NCBI GenBank assembly: GCA_015680685.1 | Contig: MNCI01007995.1 | Span: 39,520 to 73,910 of the forward strand | DNA from: Gnetum montanum | Taxonomy: Eukaryota > Streptophyta > Gnetopsida > Gnetales > Gnetaceae | Length of the DNA: 34,391 nucleotides | Direction: 5' to 3' | Shown here: positions 20,036-30,900 of the stretch, piece by piece | Position numbering within the stretch: position 1 is the first letter of the stretch | Layout: each line of letters starts with the position of its first letter | Made by a program: the position numbers and the translations under genes | The notes under the pieces: generated by a model | What the model saw: the letters and a program-made list of their open reading frames with translations, nothing else | Told to the model about the DNA's origin: nothing | The model's database searches: none

Positions 20036-22047
20036 GTGTTTGCCTTTTGATATCATTTGTGGTCACAACACATCCATGGATTAGTAGATATAACATGTAA
20101 CTTTGAATATTTGAGTACCTTATCTTGTTAGCTAGTTACACTTGGATAAGGTTTGAATATGGTAAATTGATTATTTTATTCTTATTATAAGTGTCATTAG
20201 AGATCATTGAAAGAGTTTAACTTCTATAATTTGGTGTTTAAATGTTGATTTCTTAGTTAAACCTTTGTGGGTGCTTCAAAAATTCTTAAACTCTTTTTAT
20301 TAAAAATGGTACATTTGTGGCCCCCATAAGTAAGAGCTTACCTCTAGTGGCTATAGAGTTGAAGAACAGAGTGATTTGGATAAACGGTTAGAAGTTATGG
20401 GCTCTAGAAGGTTTTGGGCTCTAAAAATTTGAAAAACTCCCTTGGTGTTTGTGAACAAATGTGAAAATTTCTAAGGGGGACCACACATATTTATACTATT
20501 TTTGTGCTACATTGATGGGTTCGCATATATAGGGCCTCGTATATGCATGGGCTCCATCAACGAGGCTTTGTTCACAGGGTCTATAAACTAGATTTTCAAA
20601 TGTGAATATCTTAAAAAATACATTGAATTTTTGAATAAATTTGGAGTCCATGGAGTTTGAATAAATTTGATAGATAATATGTGCATTAAAAAAAATGTGT
20701 AAAGGAGCACATGGTTGGATGCAAAAGATGGATGTACAAAAGATTTTGATTGCAAGAATGCCTAAGGATAAGGTGCTTAATGAACCCAACTATGAGATAT
20801 GCAAGTGGATCCTCACCAAAGTAGACATATGCCTTGTTTTTCCTTGCATAACCTCAACCTCAGGAGTTTGTGGGCCACATAGGTGATTAATGGTTGATGA
20901 ATGTTAAGGATCAAAACTTGGAAGATTCTAGCCAAGAATTTAAGTATGCCAAACGAAGATACCGAATCAAGAACATGGACACTAGCAGTGAGGTGAGTTA
21001 CAGGCAACAAAGATGGATGATGGAGAAGGTGGAATGGAATTATGAATTAAGGTCATAAGAAGTATCTTGTGGATTTTAGGTTTAAATGACCTGAGAAGAT
21101 CCATCCTTAGTTCAGACCAAAACCAACTACTTTCAATGACTTCACATCACCACTCGAAGATCGATCTACCTCCTCAAGATACAAGAGTGCTTTCACAAAA
21201 CAACCACTTTTCCATAAGAAAAGAAAAGTAGGAAGTGAGAGAGGGCCTTAGTTAGAGGGGACCTTCAGGCATGGGTAACATTTCTTTCTAGTCCCATAAC
21301 TAGTGCTTGTAGCTTATTTATTTGTCTAAGGGGTGTGCTTTGAATTTCCATCATATTTTTTTTTCTTTTTTTCTTTTTTGATGGGAACCAAACCATGCAA
21401 AGACTTTATTTAACTTCCTATTATTGGTTGATACAGAATGGTAAGAAGTTTATGAAAACACTCAAGAACTCAAGCAAGTAGAAGAGTACAAAGTGTATTG
21501 AGTCCCCTTGAAGTCACACCATATGCAAATGTTTGAATCCTTCCCAACTCTAGAAACTACCAAGCTCATAAATTTATTAGAAGTTTATTTCAGGAAAAGG
21601 GACCTTAAACTTCCAAAACAAGGAAAACCATAGAGCTTGTGGATGGTTGGATGCCATGGACTCATTACCTATTCCATGAAACAAAAAACCATGACTTAGC
21701 CATTGGTACAAAAATTTAGAAATAGAAATTAGACATTAGCAAACAAAATGTTAAGCACAAACCACCATTAGTAAGAACTATAGCACCATAGTGTCCTTTT
21801 GGCATAAAGCATGTTTATTAACAAAAACTAGAAAATCACATTAAAAATAAAGTAAAATATATAAGAAATGGTAAAATATTCAAGAATAATTAAATGTACT
21901 AACGATGGTGTAAAGAAAAATAGTGTAAAATAGGAAGAAGTTTTAAAATCAAAAATATGTAAAATAAACAATTTGCAAAAAAAAAAAAATATGTAAAACA
22001 AAAAATAGAAAAATTAAGGAGCAATTTATGTGATTAGCATGAATGGC
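20036..22047 (-). other. Spacer of element C
   Basis: This is a 2 kb non-coding spacer between pol and ORF-X and serves as the best reference for the intact arrangement. It holds, in minus order, AT-rich sequence (22040-21650), the block with the complement of GGTGTGCTTTGAATTTCC (21332-21349), a (T)n-rich run (21355-21378), the block CAAGTGGATCCTCACC (20801-20816), a promoter-like block with TATAAATATG (20481-20497), a G5 tract (20321-20329) and the ORF-X leader. No gene is visible. Confidence 0.6.
20481..20620 (-). promoter_or_regulatory. Promoter-like block upstream of ORF-X (element C)
   Basis: The minus strand reads AGTATAAATATGTGTGG (20497-20481), preceded by ATCAATGTAGC and by CCATCAACGAGG-type motifs around 20530-20570. 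It corresponds to A 2400-2560 and to B within the flipped segment. Confidence 0.5.
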
Positions 22048-22059
22048 CATCTCCCCGAC
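22048..22059 (-). promoter_or_regulatory. Internal G tract after pol (element C)
   Basis: The minus strand reads TGTCGGGGAGATGG. It is the counterpart of 821-829 (A), 13103-13113 (B) and 26685-26696 (D), with one G lost. Confidence 0.5.
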
Positions 22060-23995
22060 AATTGAGTTGGAGGAGGAGCTCTAAAAAATTGAGGTATTTG
22101 TTGCACTAGCTTGTTTTAGCTCATGGAAAGGCTTTATCAATTGGATGTTGGTAAAATACTTTTTGTTTGGGCTTTTAGATTTATATATGATCATGGTCCT
22201 AAAAGGAAATGTTTCATCAATTATATAAGGCCCTTTTCACAATGTTTAGAATTTGGTTTTTTGTGGTACATGTGTGGGATTCTAATAGATAACTTTATCT
22301 CTCAGTTGAAATTTCACTTTTTGTATTCTAAGATCATGTCATTACTTGTTGAATGCCTTATACACTTCATTCAAAGACAAGTCCACCAATTGATTTTTTT
22401 CTAGTACATTTAGGTTGACCAGTCTTTCCTTTTGTGCTAGACTTAGGTCAAGGTCAGGGTCATAGGCCATTGAAAGTGTACGGAGCTCGAATTGAATTGG
22501 GAGCAGTGGAATTTTTTCATTGACTAGGTTATAGGGAGAGTAACCAATAGGGATTTTTCATGTTGAGTGGTAGCCCCAAAGGGCATTGTTGAGTTTTGTG
22601 CTCCAATCTCTCCTATATTTGCTAATAGTTCTTGTTAGAATATTTGTGATCTCCTTGTTAGTCACCTCTTCTTGACTGTTGGCTTGGGGGGTGATAGGGT
22701 GTTGTTAATTTATGTTCAAGCCCCAAGAATTGCATGATTTTTCAAAAAGAGGCACCTATAAAATGAGTTTCATTATCATAAATTAGTGCACATGCCATCC
22801 CAAACCTATTCAAAAATATTTTTTTGTACAAACCAAGTAGCAATGGATGATGTATAGCTAATGATGTCTACTGCTTTTACCCATTTGGTACAATAGTCAA
22901 CGACAAATATTATATATGTGTTTCCATTGGACAGGGGTGTGATGGGACCCATGAAGTCATTGCCCTAGTTGTCAAAGGATTCTAGTGGTTGAATCCATTA
23001 TTGAGGATCCTCGAATCATGTGGTCATCCCACAATCTCATTGACAACATTCATAGGATTGGATAAATTGGTTGGCATCCCTGAATATTATGTGCCAATAG
23101 TATCCTACAATCAAGAATTTTATGGCTATGCATCTCTTGGTAGAGTGCCCCCCATAAGAACCCTTATGATCATCTTGGAAAATGCGCATTTAATTTTCAT
23201 CAGGTACACACCAACAAACTATGCTATTGGCCACACCTTGTAAAGGTATCCATTGATTTTCATGAAGTGCTTAGCCTGATGAAGAAATTGTTGTTTCTTC
23301 CTATGGTCATGATCTTGTGGCATCTACTAAGTGAGAAGATAAATGATGATTCCATCATACCATTTTGGTTATGCAAGCATTTGTTTATTTATTATAGTAG
23401 CAAAGAAGAGTTCATCAAGAAATTGATCAAAGAGTAGACTCTTCTCCTCTTTATTATTACATCATAATCGAGACAAGTGATTAATGACCAAATTCTAAGT
23501 TCCCTTTTGATCTACCATTGTAAGATTACATTTTTACAACATCATCAACCACCATATAACATAGGGGCTCACCATTAGCTTATTCATGAGGAAGTTAATG
23601 GCATTGTAATTAGTGTGCATAAACACTTTATCCAAGCACAGAGTGCCTAAACTTTTCCAGAGCATACACCACCACCATCAGTTCTTTCTCTTTGGTGGTG
23701 TAATTCAATTATGCACCCAACATGTTTCAACTTGCACAGTGGATGTAATATGAACATTTCTTATCATCCAACTACATAAGCATAGCTCCTAAGGTGTAGT
23801 TAGATGCATCTATCATGATATGGAATGGTTTGGACCAATCAAGTGCTCATAGAATTGGAGTCTCTACGAGCTTCTATTTGAGGCACTAGAATGCATTTTT
23901 ACATTCCTTGGTCTAGATGAAGTGAGTATCTTTCTTTGTTAGCTCAACTAATAGTTTCATATCTTAGAGAGGAATTCTCTATGAATCTCTGGTAC
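22060..23995 (-). pseudogene. RNase H and integrase part of pol (element C)
   Basis: RNase H (about 23860-23440) shows PFHIMIDASNYTLGAML with its catalytic Asp and TTKEKELMVVVYALEKFRHS with its Glu region. The integrase core (about 22900-22600) shows ALIYDNETHF with the second catalytic Asp retained and TPYHP followed by EEVTNKEI, so the catalytic Glu is retained too. The segment NALWGYHST lies near 22590 and the C-terminal domain runs towards 22060. Stops and frameshifts are numerous. The upstream edge is the junction with D's LTR at 23995/23996. RT is missing, replaced by the nested element. Confidence 0.85.
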
Positions 23996-24825
23996 TGATG
24001 AGTGGTGAGGTATCCCAACACTAAACCATACATATACGAGTGTTACATGTGTGATCTGGTCGCACTCCGCAGACTAAGTGCCTACACACCTCATGGAACA
24101 CTTAAGGTTAATTATTCATTGTCTTCCTAGACTTACTTGTAGTTGTTACGGTGTATGGTTAAGTAAGTCCGAGGTATATGATTTTTATGTCTTTTTATAT
24201 TTTATCTCCTATGCTATTGAGGTGAAGGGTGAAGAGACTAATTGCCTAAATTTAACTAACTAACTAAGTCTTAATTAACCTAGCGTCAGTGTCCGTTCCC
24301 ACTTACCATTCACACCCTGAACCAATGCAACCTTGGCTACCAAACGCTAATCGTTGTTGGGATCACCAAGCGTAACGCATGTGCTCGAAGTGGTCATACT
24401 GAGGCACTTAACTAGGAGAGAAGGGTTGAGAGAGATTTAAACAACTAATAAAGCATTAAATGGTAAATAGTAAATAATAATAAATAAAATCCTAATTAGC
24501 CTATTCCATGCACTACAAGGTTTATCCAAGAAGTTCATCTTTATTGTCATACACAAACTTGTGTTCAAGTACAAGGTTTGCTCGAATAAAGATCCGTTCA
24601 CTTTGGAGTTCCTACTGCAGGCACATGGAAAATATTCTATCTATGAAGGGATCAAAATACTAGAGTTTTGCTATGGTCTAAGCCTAGGATGAGAAATAAG
24701 GGAGATCTACCTCTTATTTATAGACTTGGCAACGCACCGTGATATCATGTATACGATATTGCAGGGGACAACGCGATATCGCGACGGATGCGATATCGCG
24801 GCCCATGTGATATTGTGTCCCATCA
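23996..24825 (-). repeat. 3' LTR of element D
   Basis: This complete 830-bp LTR starts TGATGGGACAC at 24825, right after the PPT, and ends CCACTCATCA at 23996. Its TATA box is the complement of CTTATTTATAGA (24713-24724) and there are AATAAAG signals in R. It is the best preserved LTR here and keeps many CpG sites. Confidence 0.9.
24741..24814 (-). repeat. Spaced GATATC/GATATT palindrome array in U3 (element D)
   Basis: There are five GATAT(C/T) motifs at 24741, 24755, 24775, 24792 and 24809, with spacings of 14-20 bp. Two have CG-rich arms, including the perfect 12-bp palindrome CGCGATATCGCG (24772-24783). They lie between the LTR start and the TATA box, where enhancer or activator sites are expected. 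Other LTRs in the window have different motifs at this place. Confidence 0.7.
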
Positions 24826-24834
24826 TACCCCCAT
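24826..24834 (-). promoter_or_regulatory. Polypurine tract of element D
   Basis: The minus strand reads TTTAGTCATGGGGGTATGA across the LTR boundary. Confidence 0.85.
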
Positions 24835-26684
24835 GACTAAATGAAAACTTGTCCTCGAGCTTCTTACAATAATATCAGGAAGGTATAGGATTATTGACTC
24901 AAATGGAACTAATGGGATGACATGTGAACGGATCATCATTACAAGACACAAAAAAACTGGTGTTCATGATAACAAGGGTGAACACCTTATTACATTGACA
25001 TCAGGTCTTAGTTTGTAGCTGAGAGAGAGAGAGAGAGAGAGAGAAGTGTTGTTGCTGCCAATGCCAAGATTACACCTTTCATTGTCCATCTGTAAATGTG
25101 CCATCGATCTTGCTCCTTACATAGTTGTTTTAGCACTGATCCATTCTAAGTGTTTCCTCCAGATCCAATCCATTATTGTAGGATTACCATCTGCACACAC
25201 AACATAGTCTTATATTAGCAAGGATAAATGAATCATAACGCAATTGTTACCTTGCTTCTATGTAAGTCCATTGGCTAAGTTGTGGTATGGCTAATTACAG
25301 ATCTGGAGATAATATTGGTAACTACCGAAGATGTAGGGGCTAGGAGAAAATTGAAAAAATTGGGCCCCGTACCCCCATGACTAATCACGAACCTCTAGTA
25401 GCAAGAGAATGGAAAAAGAAAAGGAATAAGAAAGATCAAGAAAAAGAGACAACTATAATGTTGGTAAATTGGATGTCAAGATGGAAATGAACAAAATAAA
25501 ATCAATTGCAAAAATGTTTAAGGGAAAGAAGTTAACGGATGCACCAAAGAGGAATGCCAGTGGGTCCTCCCCAAAGTAGGCTCATGCCCTTAATGCCCTG
25601 ACAAACACACATTCAAAGAGTCTGTAGGCTTTGAGAATGTCATTTGGAATAAGAGTTAAAGTCTTAACCATAAGAATTTACCAAAAATAAAACAATGCAT
25701 CCACCAAAATATACACGAATGATACAATTGGCAATGAGGTGAATAATGGAGAGAAGGATGGAGAGAAGAGAATGGAATGGAATCCCAAGAACAAGGTTGT
25801 GTATAGCCCCTTGTGTGTTTCATGATTTATGTTACTTGGTAAATCGCATTCCAACTCCGGCCTCAAACCAACCACATCCAGCGACTTCGCATCAATGCAT
25901 TTGGCCAATCCATCCACTTGAATAACAAGAATGCATCACTCAAGATCCACCACCATTCCGACGAAACAAAGAAGGAGAGAATGGGAAGTGAGGAGGGCCT
26001 TAGTTCCATAACCAGTGCTTGTAGCCCAGGGGTTTATTTTGTCTAAGGGGTGTGCTTTGAATTCCAACCATTTTTTATGTGTTTGTCTTTTTTGTGGGAA
26101 CCACACCATGTGAAGACTTTGCTATTTTTATTTTTGACTCAACTTCCCCATGTTGGAGTAACATCAGAACGATAAGAAAACTTAAGAAGAAAACATCCAA
26201 GCACCCAAGAGAACGGCCAACACAAATACATCAAGTTCCCTTGAAGTCACACCCTTTTCAATCCTTGAGTCCTTCCTTAGTTTGAGAAATACACAGTCAC
26301 CAATTCATTAAAGTTCTTATTATTTGAAGAAGGGGACTGTACAGTTCCAAGCTAAGAGAGACCATAGAATTTTTTGGATGGATGAATGAAGTGAACTCAT
26401 TGGCTGTCATATCAAAAGAAACATACATTAGTATCAACATCATAACTTAAAGGTAAAAACCAAACATTAGCAATCAATATAAAAATAGGTCATACCATCA
26501 TGAAGAACACTTATTAGATAACAAACTTAAAAGATGGATAAAGCAGACACACACACAAAGAAATGAAAAAGTATAAACAATGTTGTAAAACAAAAACAAG
26601 AAAAGTTAAAGAAATTTGTAGAATAGAAATGTGTAAAACAAAAACTTAAAAGAACTGAGGGCCTCCAATGATTAGCATATGTAG
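24835..26684 (-). other. Spacer of element D, without ORF-X
   Basis: This is non-coding. The 3' 200-300 bp corresponds to the ORF-X 3' flank of A. The rest corresponds to C's spacer, with shared blocks such as GGTGTGCTTTGAATTCC (26048-26064) and AGTGGGTCCTCCCCAAAGTA (25559-25578). A G5 tract in the TTAGTCATGGGGGTAC context lies at 25368-25382 (complement). The promoter-like TATA block of A, B and C is not found, in keeping with the loss of ORF-X. Confidence 0.6.
25020..25044 (+). repeat. (GA)12 microsatellite
   Basis: This is a perfect GA dinucleotide run within element D's 3' non-coding part. Confidence 0.95.
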
Positions 26685-26696
26685 CCATCTCCCCCA
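26685..26696 (-). promoter_or_regulatory. Internal G5 tract after pol (element D)
   Basis: The minus strand reads TTTAGTCATGGGGGAGATGG. Its left flank matches the true PPT of the same element (TTTAGTCATGGGGGTATGA) exactly. Confidence 0.55.
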
Positions 26697-27589
26697 TGAC
26701 TAAATGGAAAGGGAGAGATCTGAAAGAATGAATGCCTATTTGAATTTATTAAAAGTGCCCAACCTCTCCCCATTGATGTTCTAAGATTAAGGGATGGAAG
26801 TTGGCGATGCTCATATTCTAACGTATCTATGCCTTCGTTGTTGGCATGAGTTGTTCCCCTAATTTTTTCCATGAATGTTTGTCAGTTGCTCTTTCAACTA
26901 GCTATCAACCACGGGGTGTCTACTACTCATTGTGTGGTTGCTACATATAGGCATCTTTGTCTCAAAATATCAAGGGCACACCTATTGCATGGAGGAGATG
27001 TTATGCGTTCCTCCATGTCATCACCCGATGAATCACTATATGTGATGCATGGAACTTTCTTCTTCTTGACCTTTCCATAAATTTTTATCTTAGATATTTC
27101 CAAGGAAAGATCACGGATCCCTAGGTACGCATCTATCGTAGTTAGCCATGGCCTTCCCATTATAATTGGGAAGCCCCCGTTGTTGCTGTTAACTTCTATC
27201 ACTAGGAAGTTAGCTGGGTATGACCAACCACACACAGTGGTAACAATGTCCTCCACCATTCCAAAGGGAATGGTGATGGACTGGTCTACCAGCTCTAGTT
27301 GAATATTGCTTTTCTTAAGTTGGGGCAGGTTCTAGGCTTGATACATTTCTCGTGAGATTAATTTGACTCTGAAACCTGAGTCAAGAAGAGCCTTATGTGG
27401 TTCATTCCCAGCAATTAGTAGATAGATTAAGGGGCTTCTAGGATTAGAGAGTTTCCTAGGAAGGTGGCCTACCTTGATCCAGTCGGTTACGTTATGGGTT
27501 AGCATAACTGTATGCATTAAGCTCTGTTGTTGGACTGAAGGGAGCTTCGAAGTCTTATTTCTTGGAGGAGTGTACACAGACTCAGCCAC
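26697..27589 (-). pseudogene. Retropepsin-like protease with deleted pol remainder (element D)
   Basis: The upstream open stretch (27589-27332) contains HKALLDSGFRVKLIS, with the aspartic protease active site D-S-G intact (codons at 27374-27382). After one stop the next stretch (27259-26927) has WSYPANFLVIEV and FPIIMGRPWLTTIDA, the conserved C-terminal protease block. After about 26900 the frame joins the very end of pol (SPFPFSHGGDGYIC at about 26700), so RT, RNase H and integrase have been removed by an internal deletion. The protease needs a dimer to cut gag. This copy carries at least one stop between the two halves. Confidence 0.8.
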
Positions 27590-27592
27590 TTG

Positions 27593-30028
27593 TTATTGTG
27601 AGAGCTTGTCTAGGCTTTTTGTTCTAAAGAAATATCTTCTCTTTTTGCGGTTGTTAGAACCAGCAGTGGGTTGAATGTTTATTTCTCTGGTAGCATTGTG
27701 TTGCTGCAGTTGAGTGGGGAGTTCCCCTTGCATTGTTGGAGCAGGAGGTATGGGAACTATTGTTGGAAGAGAGGTGGATGGATTAGGAGGATGGTACATG
27801 TGTGGAGTGTCTCCCATAGGAGAAGGAGTCCTTCTGAAGTACTCCTGGACTTGGTAGTGATGTTGGGGAGCTATGTGACCCATGGAGTCACTTGGAGAAA
27901 TCGGCTTCTACACGTCATATCCATATGGATTTGGCTGCCGATAACGGTACTGCTATCTAGGTGGTGGCATCTCCCATGATTGTGGGTGTTGCCACTGCTA
28001 ATGTTGTCCGATGGGTTGTGGTGGAGTTCCACTTGGATAGTACATTAACAGTTGATGGAACTGTCTCAGGTTACCTTGGGGATAAGGTAACCTTCAGGGT
28101 GTCTACTATTTATTAAGTCTTGGGTTGAGTGCATACACCCCAGACTCTTGTAGATGTGAGATGATTAGACAACATCCCTTAGGATGGTCATAATGGCAGA
28201 TCTCACATCCACCATCATTGTTTATGTCTGAGTCCACAACCTCATTGGAGATAGTTAATTTTCCCTTTCCCTTGTCACATGCAGGGCCTGAATCTCTCCA
28301 CTTTTTCTTGTCCTTGTCACTACTTCGTTCCTCAGACTCCTCTATAATCTTTAGGATAGTTTTAATTTTACTATCTAAGGAGCTCCACACTTCATCTACC
28401 TTAGTCGATACTTCTGTTGTTAACTTTTGAATTAGCAAGGTTTTTCTGTTCACCAACTCTTCGAGTGGTGACTCATCCTCTTCATCACAAAATTTCGCTC
28501 CCCTCTTTCAAAGGGAAGGATCAAGGTTGTGTTCTTCCATGCTCTCTCTTTTTTATAGCTCCCCTTCTTCTTTGGCTACTTTCTCCAACAAGCGATGAAT
28601 TTCATGGGATCTAAGTTCAGATAATCTCCCTTGGGCATAAGTCCCAAGGGTTCTTCTATCTTAGCTCATCTACAATGTGGTAGAGTTGATCCCACTATCT
28701 GTAACCATGGCCTGGGCAACGATGTAACAATGTGTAGTAGCGGCTCATGGTAGCATCCAAGGGTTCATGATTACCTTGTTTCCATCCTTGGATCTATTTA
28801 CGCAAATTATACACTTTGGAGTATGTCTGGTATTTATCGTTGAAGAGTTCTAACATCGTACTCCACCTCTTGATAGTTTCTGGTTTTAAGGATCGGTGCC
28901 AACTCTCTGCTTCCTTGATGAGTATCTTGGGAAACAACTTTAGTTTTTTCCACTCATTCTTTATGTTTTGCAAGGCATAGGCATCGTGGAATGCCTATAA
29001 ATGATTTTGTAGATCTTCATTATAACCCCCCTCAAAGCATGGGATGTTATTCATATCTAAGTGCTTGATCCGACTATCTTTTAGATGCCTTATTGGAATT
29101 CTAACTACCTCCGTTATATTGAGCATACTTCAGGTTGCTAGTAGGGGTTCGTCATGATCATCCTTTCATGAAGTTTATGACGTCTGCATTGTTCCCTAAT
29201 TTCCTTTCATTCATGCCTTGACTCTCGTGAGTGCCCTCATCCTCTCTCTCGACTCTCTCATCGAGGTCTCTCATTTTTTCTACCTCTATCCTCACCATTA
29301 TGATCTTTGTGGCTATGCCCAGATGTGGAAGGAGAGGGTGAGTGGTGTGATGAAGGAGAAGAAGAAGGAGAACCATCACCATGACGATGTTTCTTGCCTT
29401 CTCTTTGGTTGCTACAGTCCTGATTGTGATGATGATCTAAGTGCCCATCCTTGTCATGTGTTGTTGTTCCCTTAGTGAATAGTTGAAATTCACGGGGATC
29501 AGAACTAGGGTTGTGTATCGTGGAGCGCAGGTTTTGATACCCCACCTCCTCACCATCATTACGAGGGGGAACATCATTTGATAGAGAACCCATTATAAGT
29601 GGTTCACCATCTCTGATTTCACTTAGGACGTGCAAGACCCCATTGGCCTTCAACCATGTATGTTGGCTTTCTTGCCTTGAGTCCCTTAAATGTTGTGCTA
29701 ATGTGGGATGATAATCTATTGTGTCAAAATCACCTATAACGTACTTAGCGTATAGTTGTGTCATGCTGATCTGTGTCAAAGTATAGAGGAGTATGTTTGG
29801 GACTGAACAATCTGGGGGTAACACTATGTTACCTTGCAAATCTGTCCATCACAGTTGTTCATCTTGATGGAGGATAAAGGTAAAATTTGGTATGTACTCA
29901 TCGGGATGAGTATATACTACCCAATGCTGTTGAGGAATTGGCGGTAGGTTACGTGTGTTAGACTATCGACTATTTTTTGTATGATCCCTAGGTGGTGTAA
30001 TGCTCTTATGAGAAGAAGAAGAAGATAT
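27593..30028 (-). pseudogene. gag capsid gene (element D, nearly readable)
   Basis: The gene probably started at 30028, where B has ATG. Here the codon is ATA followed by five Ser codons and H-K-S. HPDEYIPNF and HQDEQL follow, and a 193-codon open stretch (29839-29258) begins GNIVLPPDCSVPN and ends in a His/Ser-rich tail. The capsid domain (about 29010-28690) reads W.RSLKPETIKRWSTMLELF and KVYNLRKWIQGWKQGNHEPL, typical of plant retrotransposon gag. A degenerate zinc knuckle CEICHYDHPKGCC lies at about 28206-28161. A Pro-rich region (27883-27593) leads to the protease. A few stops and shifts remain, fewer than in B or C. Confidence 0.8.
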
Positions 30029-30152
30029 TGTGTCTTATCAGTGTGCTATTTGACCGTTATATAAATTTTTGTTTAATTAACCCAAAGGTTCGTTTAAGCT
30101 CCCAACGATGTGGATAATTTCCTATGTTCTACTTAGCGCACAAACACTTAGT
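30029..30152 (-). other. Leader between PBS and gag (element D)
   Basis: This is a short leader of about 124 bp; B has about 135 bp at the same place. It would be the 5' untranslated and packaging region. Confidence 0.6.
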
Positions 30153-30170
30153 CCTCGGCAACGGCACCAA
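30153..30170 (-). promoter_or_regulatory. Primer binding site, tRNA-Asp type (element D)
   Basis: The minus strand reads TTGGTGCCGTTGCCGAGG immediately after the LTR end CCACTCATCA. It resembles the TGGCGCCGTTGCCGGGG site of Athila/Calypso-type plant elements, which is known to match the 3' end of tRNA-Asp, with two transition differences. Confidence 0.85.
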
Positions 30171-30900
30171 TGATGAGTGGCATGGAATCCCAACACTCAA
30201 CCATACGAATACGAGCGTTAGATGCACGATGCGGTCGAACTCTGTAGACTAAGTGCCTACACGCCTCATGAAACACTTAAGGTTAGTTATTCATTGTCTT
30301 CCCATACTTGCTTGCTTGTGTATGGTTAAGTAAGTCTGAGGTATATGATTTTTATGTCTTTTTATGTTTTGTATCCTATGCTATTGAGGTGAAGGGTGAA
30401 GAGACTAATTGACTAAATTTAACTAACTAACTAACTAAGTATTAATTAACCTAGCATCAGCATCCGTTCCCACTTACCGTTCACACCCTAAACCAATGCA
30501 ACCTTGGCTACCAAACGCTAATCGTTGCTGGGATCACCAAGCGTAATGCACGTGCTCGAAGTGGTCATACTGAGGCACTTAACTAGGAGAGAAGGGTTGA
30601 GAGAGATTTAAAAAACTAATAAAGCATTAAATGGTAAATAGTAAATAACAATAAATAAAATCCTAATCAGCCTATTCCATGCATTGCAAGGTTTATCCAA
30701 GAAGTTCATCTTTATTGCTGTACACAAACTTGTGTTAAGGTACAATGTTTGCTCGAATAAAGATCCATTCACTTTGGATTTCCTACTGCAGGCACATGGA
30801 AAATATTCTATCTCTAGAGGGATCAAACTATGAGAGTTTCACTATGGTCTAAGCCTAGGATGAGAAATAAGGGAGATCTGCCTCTTATTTATAGACTTGG
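30171..30900 (-). repeat. 5' LTR of element D, U3 truncated
   Basis: This LTR aligns with 23996-24729 throughout. The alignment stops at TAGACTTGG (30892-30900), just upstream of the TATA box (complement of 30884-30895). About 100 bp of U3, including the GATATC array, is missing and replaced by element C sequence. The promoter of this LTR is therefore reduced to its core. Confidence 0.9.

Larger units (their letters stand above)
23996..30900 (-). mobile_element. Element D: gag-protease-only LTR element nested in C
   Basis: The 3' LTR (23996-24825) and 5' LTR (30171-30900) are close to each other, roughly 90-95% by eye. The PBS at 30153-30170 is nearly intact, and gag and protease have the longest open stretches in the window. 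RT, RNase H, integrase and ORF-X are absent: protease sequence ends near 26930, pol-end sequence resumes at about 26880, and the spacer runs almost directly to the PPT. The 5' LTR has lost its U3 upstream of the TATA box. The element resembles the terminal-repeat elements with only GAG described in plants (TR-GAG class). It would have needed enzymes from a full copy. Confidence 0.85.

Noticed and set aside
27671-27979. 102-codon open frame on the plus strand
   Set aside because: It is antisense to gag of element D and has no similarity or coding features of its own.
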